Shown: one piece after another, positions 5,992-8,479 of the stretch
Numbering within the stretch: position 1 is the stretch's first letter
Layout: every line of letters begins with the position of its first letter
Notes under the pieces: model-generated
The model's database searches: none
What the model was told of the DNA's origin: nothing
What the model saw: the letters and a program-made list of their open reading frames with translations, nothing else
Position numbers and translations under genes: made by a program
Source of the DNA: Clostridiales bacterium
GTDB taxonomy: Bacteria > Bacillota > Clostridia > Oscillospirales > Oscillospiraceae
NCBI GenBank assembly: GCA_019422005.1
Contig: JAHZEF010000101.1
Location: 1-8,479, forward strand
DNA length: 8,479 nucleotides
Direction of reading: 5' to 3'

Positions 5992-7497
5992 ATGCGGGGA
6001 GTTCCCTCAACTGTTACCAGTATCCGAAAAAAAGTATTCACGGAAGTGGCGCGCCTGGCCTATGAGGGCGGAGATTATACCAGGATGGAAAAGCTGCCCT
6101 ATGTCATTTCGCCCGGCGAGGTTGCTGCGCACCGGGAATCCATTTTCCTTGAACGCGCGATTGCCGGCGAACGTGTGCGCCTGGCCATGGGGCTTCCGCT
6201 GCGCTCCGTCCAGGAACACAGTATGCTGTCTGACGGTGTAAACGAGAGCGCCATTGCTGAAAAGTATTATGATCCGCCGCTGATTAATATCATAAATTAT
6301 GCCTGCAACGCATGTCCGACCAAGCAATACCGCGTTTCTGAGTTTTGCCAGGGCTGCCTGGCGCAGAATTGCCAGCTGGCCTGCCCGAAGGACGCCATTC
6401 GGTTCAACCATGGAAAGTCCTGTATCGACCAGGACAAGTGTATCAAATGCGGCCGGTGTGCGGAGGCTTGCCCCTACAATGCCATTGTGAAGCTGGATCG
6501 CCCCTGCGTGCAGGCCTGCGGCATGGACGCGATTGAATCCGATGAGTACGGCCGCGCAAAGATCAATCAGGACAAGTGTGTATCCTGCGGCATGTGCCTG
6601 GTGAACTGCCCGTTTGGCGCGATTGTGGACAAGGGGCAGATTTTTCAGCTGATCCATTCCATCAAGCGCGGCGATCAGGTGATCGCTCTGGTGGCGCCTG
6701 CGTTTGTCGGGCAGTTCGGCCCGTATTCAACGCCGGAGAAGCTGACGGCCGGCATGAAGGAGCTCGGGTTCCACCATGTGACAGAGGTGGCTGTCGGCGC
6801 CGACCTGTGCACGATTGAAGAGGCCAGGGACTTCCTGGAAAAGGTGCCGGAGCAGCAGCCGTTTATGGCGACTTCCTGCTGCCCCGCCTGGTACGATATG
6901 GCGACAAAACTGTATCCCGAGTATGCGCACTGCATTTCCATGGCGCTGACGCCCATGGTATTGACGGCGCGGCTGGAGAAGAAAAAATATCCCGGAAGCA
7001 AAATTGTATTCATCGGCCCGTGCGCGGCCAAAAAGCTGGAAGCCAGCCGCGCCAATATCCGCAGCGACGTGGACTTTGTGCTGACCTTTGAAGAGCTTCA
7101 GGGGATGTTTGAAGCCAAGGATATTCACTTTGAGGATCTGGAGGACGGCGAGCCGCTGATGGAGGGCACCGGGGCCGGGCGCGGCTTTGCGGTGGCCGGA
7201 GGCGTCGCGCAGGCGGTGGCGGATGTGATCCACCGCTGGGAACCGGATCGTGAAGTGAAGGTCGCCCATGCCGAGGGCCTCCGAGATTGCCGGAAGCTGT
7301 TGACCATGGCGCGGGCCGGAAAATACAATGGATACCTTCTGGAAGGGATGGGCTGCCCAGGCGGCTGTGTCGGCGGCGCCGGCACCATTCGCCCCATTGC
7401 CAAATCTGCAGAACTGGTATCGCGCTACAAAAAGGAAGCGCCGGAACAGAATGCCTTGGATTCCAAATATGAGGCGGAGCTCCCGACGCTGGAATAG
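5992..7497 (+). CDS. Monomeric [FeFe] hydrogenase, group B type, with cysteine-rich ferredoxin module
   Basis: This 501-residue iron-sulfur enzyme is expected to interconvert H2 with protons and reduced ferredoxin, or to sense H2. The N-terminal half carries 17 cysteines between 105 and 206. They include two standard CxxCxxCxxxCP ferredoxin motifs (150-160 and 196-206), an extra CxxCxxxxCxxxCP motif (119-131), and pairs at 105/108 and 172/176. The H-cluster domain has L1 TSCCPAW (294-300; Cys296 as proton relay and Cys297 as ligand by analogy with CpI), L2 IGPCAAKK (341-348, Cys344) and L3 EGMGCPGGCVGG (451-462, Cys455 and Cys459). L2 differs from the MPC-x-x-K form of classical group A enzymes, and the whole resembles the B1/B3 group of Clostridia. 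No signal peptide or hydrogenase partner subunit is seen. It is a single-gene unit with its own strong promoter and a 3' hairpin. Catalytic or sensory role cannot be decided from sequence; the hydE, hydF and hydG maturases are not in the window. Confidence 0.93.
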   Translation: MRGVPSTVTSIRKKVFTEVARLAYEGGDYTRMEKLPYVISPGEVAAHRESIFLERAIAGERVRLAMGLPLRSVQEHSMLSDGVNESAIAEKYYDPPLINIINYACNACPTKQYRVSEFCQGCLAQNCQLACPKDAIRFNHGKSCIDQDKCIKCGRCAEACPYNAIVKLDRPCVQACGMDAIESDEYGRAKINQDKCVSCGMCLVNCPFGAIVDKGQIFQLIHSIKRGDQVIALVAPAFVGQFGPYSTPEKLTAGMKELGFHHVTEVAVGADLCTIEEARDFLEKVPEQQPFMATSCCPAWYDMATKLYPEYAHCISMALTPMVLTARLEKKKYPGSKIVFIGPCAAKKLEASRANIRSDVDFVLTFEELQGMFEAKDIHFEDLEDGEPLMEGTGAGRGFAVAGGVAQAVADVIHRWEPDREVKVAHAEGLRDCRKLLTMARAGKYNGYLLEGMGCPGGCVGGAGTIRPIAKSAELVSRYKKEAPEQNALDSKYEAELPTLE

Positions 7498-7541
7498 GCG
7501 TGCCGAAACGTATCGGCCGCTGTCCAAAGGCGCTGGAATAT

Positions 7542-7584
7542 GCAGAAGCCCCGGTATGCCGCTGCGGCATACCGGGGCTTCTGC
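7542..7584 (+). terminator. Long perfect inverted repeat ending the hydrogenase unit
   Basis: Bases 7542-7562 are the exact reverse complement of 7564-7584 with a single T between. This gives a 21-base inverted repeat that would fold into about 19 pairs with a small loop. The stem core is GCCCCGGTATGCCGC on the left arm. The downstream GCTTTGCTTC is only moderately T-rich. It begins 44 bases after the hydrogenase stop and lies before the htrA leader, as expected for a terminator separating the two units. Confidence 0.75.
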
Positions 7585-7654
7585 GCTTTGCTTCGGATTT
7601 CAATTGTTTAAATTATGTTCGCCGTCTTGTCATAGATTTTTCATAATTCCACGA

Positions 7655-7669
7655 TATGATGACATCATA
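7655..7669. promoter_or_regulatory. 15-base palindrome in the htrA leader, possible operator
   Basis: TATGATGACATCATA is a perfect palindrome about a central A, in the AT-rich leader 29 bases before the htrA start. Its left end, TATGAT (7655-7660), resembles a -10 box. The nearest -35-like TTGTCA (7627-7632) is 22 bases away, too far for a normal promoter, so promoter assignment is uncertain. The position suits a regulator binding site that overlaps transcription initiation. Confidence 0.4.
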
Positions 7670-7698
7670 AAAACAAGCACGTGAAGGAGTGGCAATCG

Positions 7699-8479
7699 AT
7701 GTTCGAAAATCACGAATACGTCAATTATAGTTTTGAACCGTCCGATCCGGGATCCGGCGCGCCGCAGGGCGGCGGCATGGCGCCTGACCCCGCCCCGATG
7801 AGGGATGATGGGAAGAAGCCCGGGAAGCGCAGGCACACAGCGCTGAAGGTCACCGCACTGGCATTGTCCTGCGCACTGGTGGGCGGCGCCGGCGGAGGCG
7901 CCCTGACCGCGTATTATCTTGGAACAGGCGCGGCGTCCAATCTGACGGAAACCCAGCAGAAGCAGCCGGCGCAGTCGGATGAGGAGTCCGTTGTTGTCAG
8001 CAACGTGGTTCATACCAACACGGGGGACAAGAGCCTGACGCCGCAGGAAGTCTACAACAAGTACGTCAACTCGGTGGTTGGCATTACGACCTCCGGCACC
8101 ACGACCAATGTATTCGGACAGGAGACGCAGTTTGCCTCCTCCGGCTCCGGGTTCATCATTTCGTCGGATGGCTATATTGTCACAAACCACCACGTGATTG
8201 CGGACGCTTCCTCGGTCAAGGTATCCCTGTACGACGGGAGCAGCTACGAGGCGGAGATTGTGGGCAGCGACGCCAGCAATGACGTGGCGCTGCTGAAGGT
8301 GGAAGCCAGCGGCCTGCAGCCAGTGGCCATCGGGGATTCCGATACGATTGCCGTGGGCGATCAGGTTGCGGCCATCGGGAATCCGCTGGGGCAGCTGACC
8401 TTCAGCCTGACGGCCGGCTATGTCAGCGCTCTGGACCGCGCAATCAACACCGACGGTACGCCGATCAACATGCTGCAGA
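7699..8479 (+). CDS. htrA: HtrA/DegP-type membrane-anchored serine protease, 5' part only
   Basis: The first 260 residues of an S1C trypsin-like protease are present; the gene runs off the window. A polar, Pro/Gly-rich cytoplasmic tail (1-47, opening MFENHEYVNYSFEP and ending in the basic GKKPGKRRH stretch) precedes one membrane helix (about 48-74). A low-complexity spacer and then the protease domain (from about 114) follow outside the cell. FASSGSGFIISSDGYIVTNH (145-164) and HVI form the classic strand and catalytic histidine motif (His165). SNDVALLKV (193-201) carries the catalytic Asp195, and VAAIGNPLG (223-231) is also typical. The serine motif GNSGG and any PDZ domain would lie beyond the end. 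The ATG has AAGGAG (7684-7689) nine bases upstream. The expected role is degradation or refolding of damaged envelope proteins. It follows its own AT-rich leader after a terminator, so it is probably separately transcribed. Confidence 0.92.
   Translation, partial: MFENHEYVNYSFEPSDPGSGAPQGGGMAPDPAPMRDDGKKPGKRRHTALKVTALALSCALVGGAGGGALTAYYLGTGAASNLTETQQKQPAQSDEESVVVSNVVHTNTGDKSLTPQEVYNKYVNSVVGITTSGTTTNVFGQETQFASSGSGFIISSDGYIVTNHHVIADASSVKVSLYDGSSYEAEIVGSDASNDVALLKVEASGLQPVAIGDSDTIAVGDQVAAIGNPLGQLTFSLTAGYVSALDRAINTDGTPINMLQ

Noticed and set aside
4455..6041. Minus-strand open frame (528 codons) across the sipL-like gene and the hydrogenase promoter
   Set aside because: It runs through the GC hairpin and the promoter, has no domain-like segments, and lies opposite a coherent SPOCS-LysM protein.
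6007..7603. Several minus-strand frames opposite the hydrogenase
   Set aside because: The sense protein has complete ferredoxin and H-cluster motifs. The antisense products look like mirror-frame artefacts.
7627..7660. TTGTCA with TATGAT as the htrA promoter
   Set aside because: The 22-base spacing is outside the working range for sigma-A promoters.

Overview
The window is about 8.5 kb of GC-rich DNA (roughly 60% by eye), tightly packed, with every supported gene on the + strand. The gene set points to an anaerobic, spore-forming, high-GC member of the Clostridia, possibly a gut Oscillospiraceae-type organism. The evidence is a PASTA-domain Ser/Thr kinase with its PP2C phosphatase, a SipL-like spore coat protein with a LysM tail, a monomeric group-B-type [FeFe] hydrogenase and a membrane-anchored HtrA protease. 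The family-level placement is inference from gene content.

Region 1 (1-4167) is one co-oriented block: the 3' end of a PP2C phosphatase (prpC/stp), prkC, rsgA, thiN and a 47-codon membrane-protein ORF. prkC and rsgA share one base (TGATG). thiN starts at a GTG inside the last 16 bases of rsgA. This is the classic Firmicutes phosphatase-kinase-GTPase cluster, but ribulose-phosphate epimerase (rpe), usually found between rsgA and thiN, is absent. Just after thiN is a perfect 14-bp hairpin. It lacks a downstream U-tract, and its 3' arm contains the AGGAGG Shine-Dalgarno of the small ORF, so it looks more like a translational switch than a terminator.

Region 2 (4168-5869) holds one gene, the SipL-like protein, closed by a very stable GC hairpin. 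Region 3 (5870-7584) holds one gene, the hydrogenase. It has its own near-consensus housekeeping promoter (TTGACA, 17 bases, TAAAAT) and ends in a perfect 21-base inverted repeat. Region 4 (7585-8479) starts with an AT-rich leader carrying a 15-base palindrome, followed by the 5' part of an htrA-type serine protease gene that runs off the window.

Functionally, the first block couples reversible Ser/Thr phosphorylation at the cell envelope with late 30S ribosome maturation (RsgA) and thiamine diphosphate synthesis (ThiN). The SipL-like protein belongs to spore envelope assembly, the hydrogenase to ferredoxin-linked redox metabolism or H2 sensing, and HtrA to envelope protein quality control. 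I found no tRNA, rRNA, CRISPR array, insertion sequence or prophage gene. Nothing here is clearly a wholly new system. The most unusual element is the hidden small membrane ORF with its sequestered ribosome binding site.
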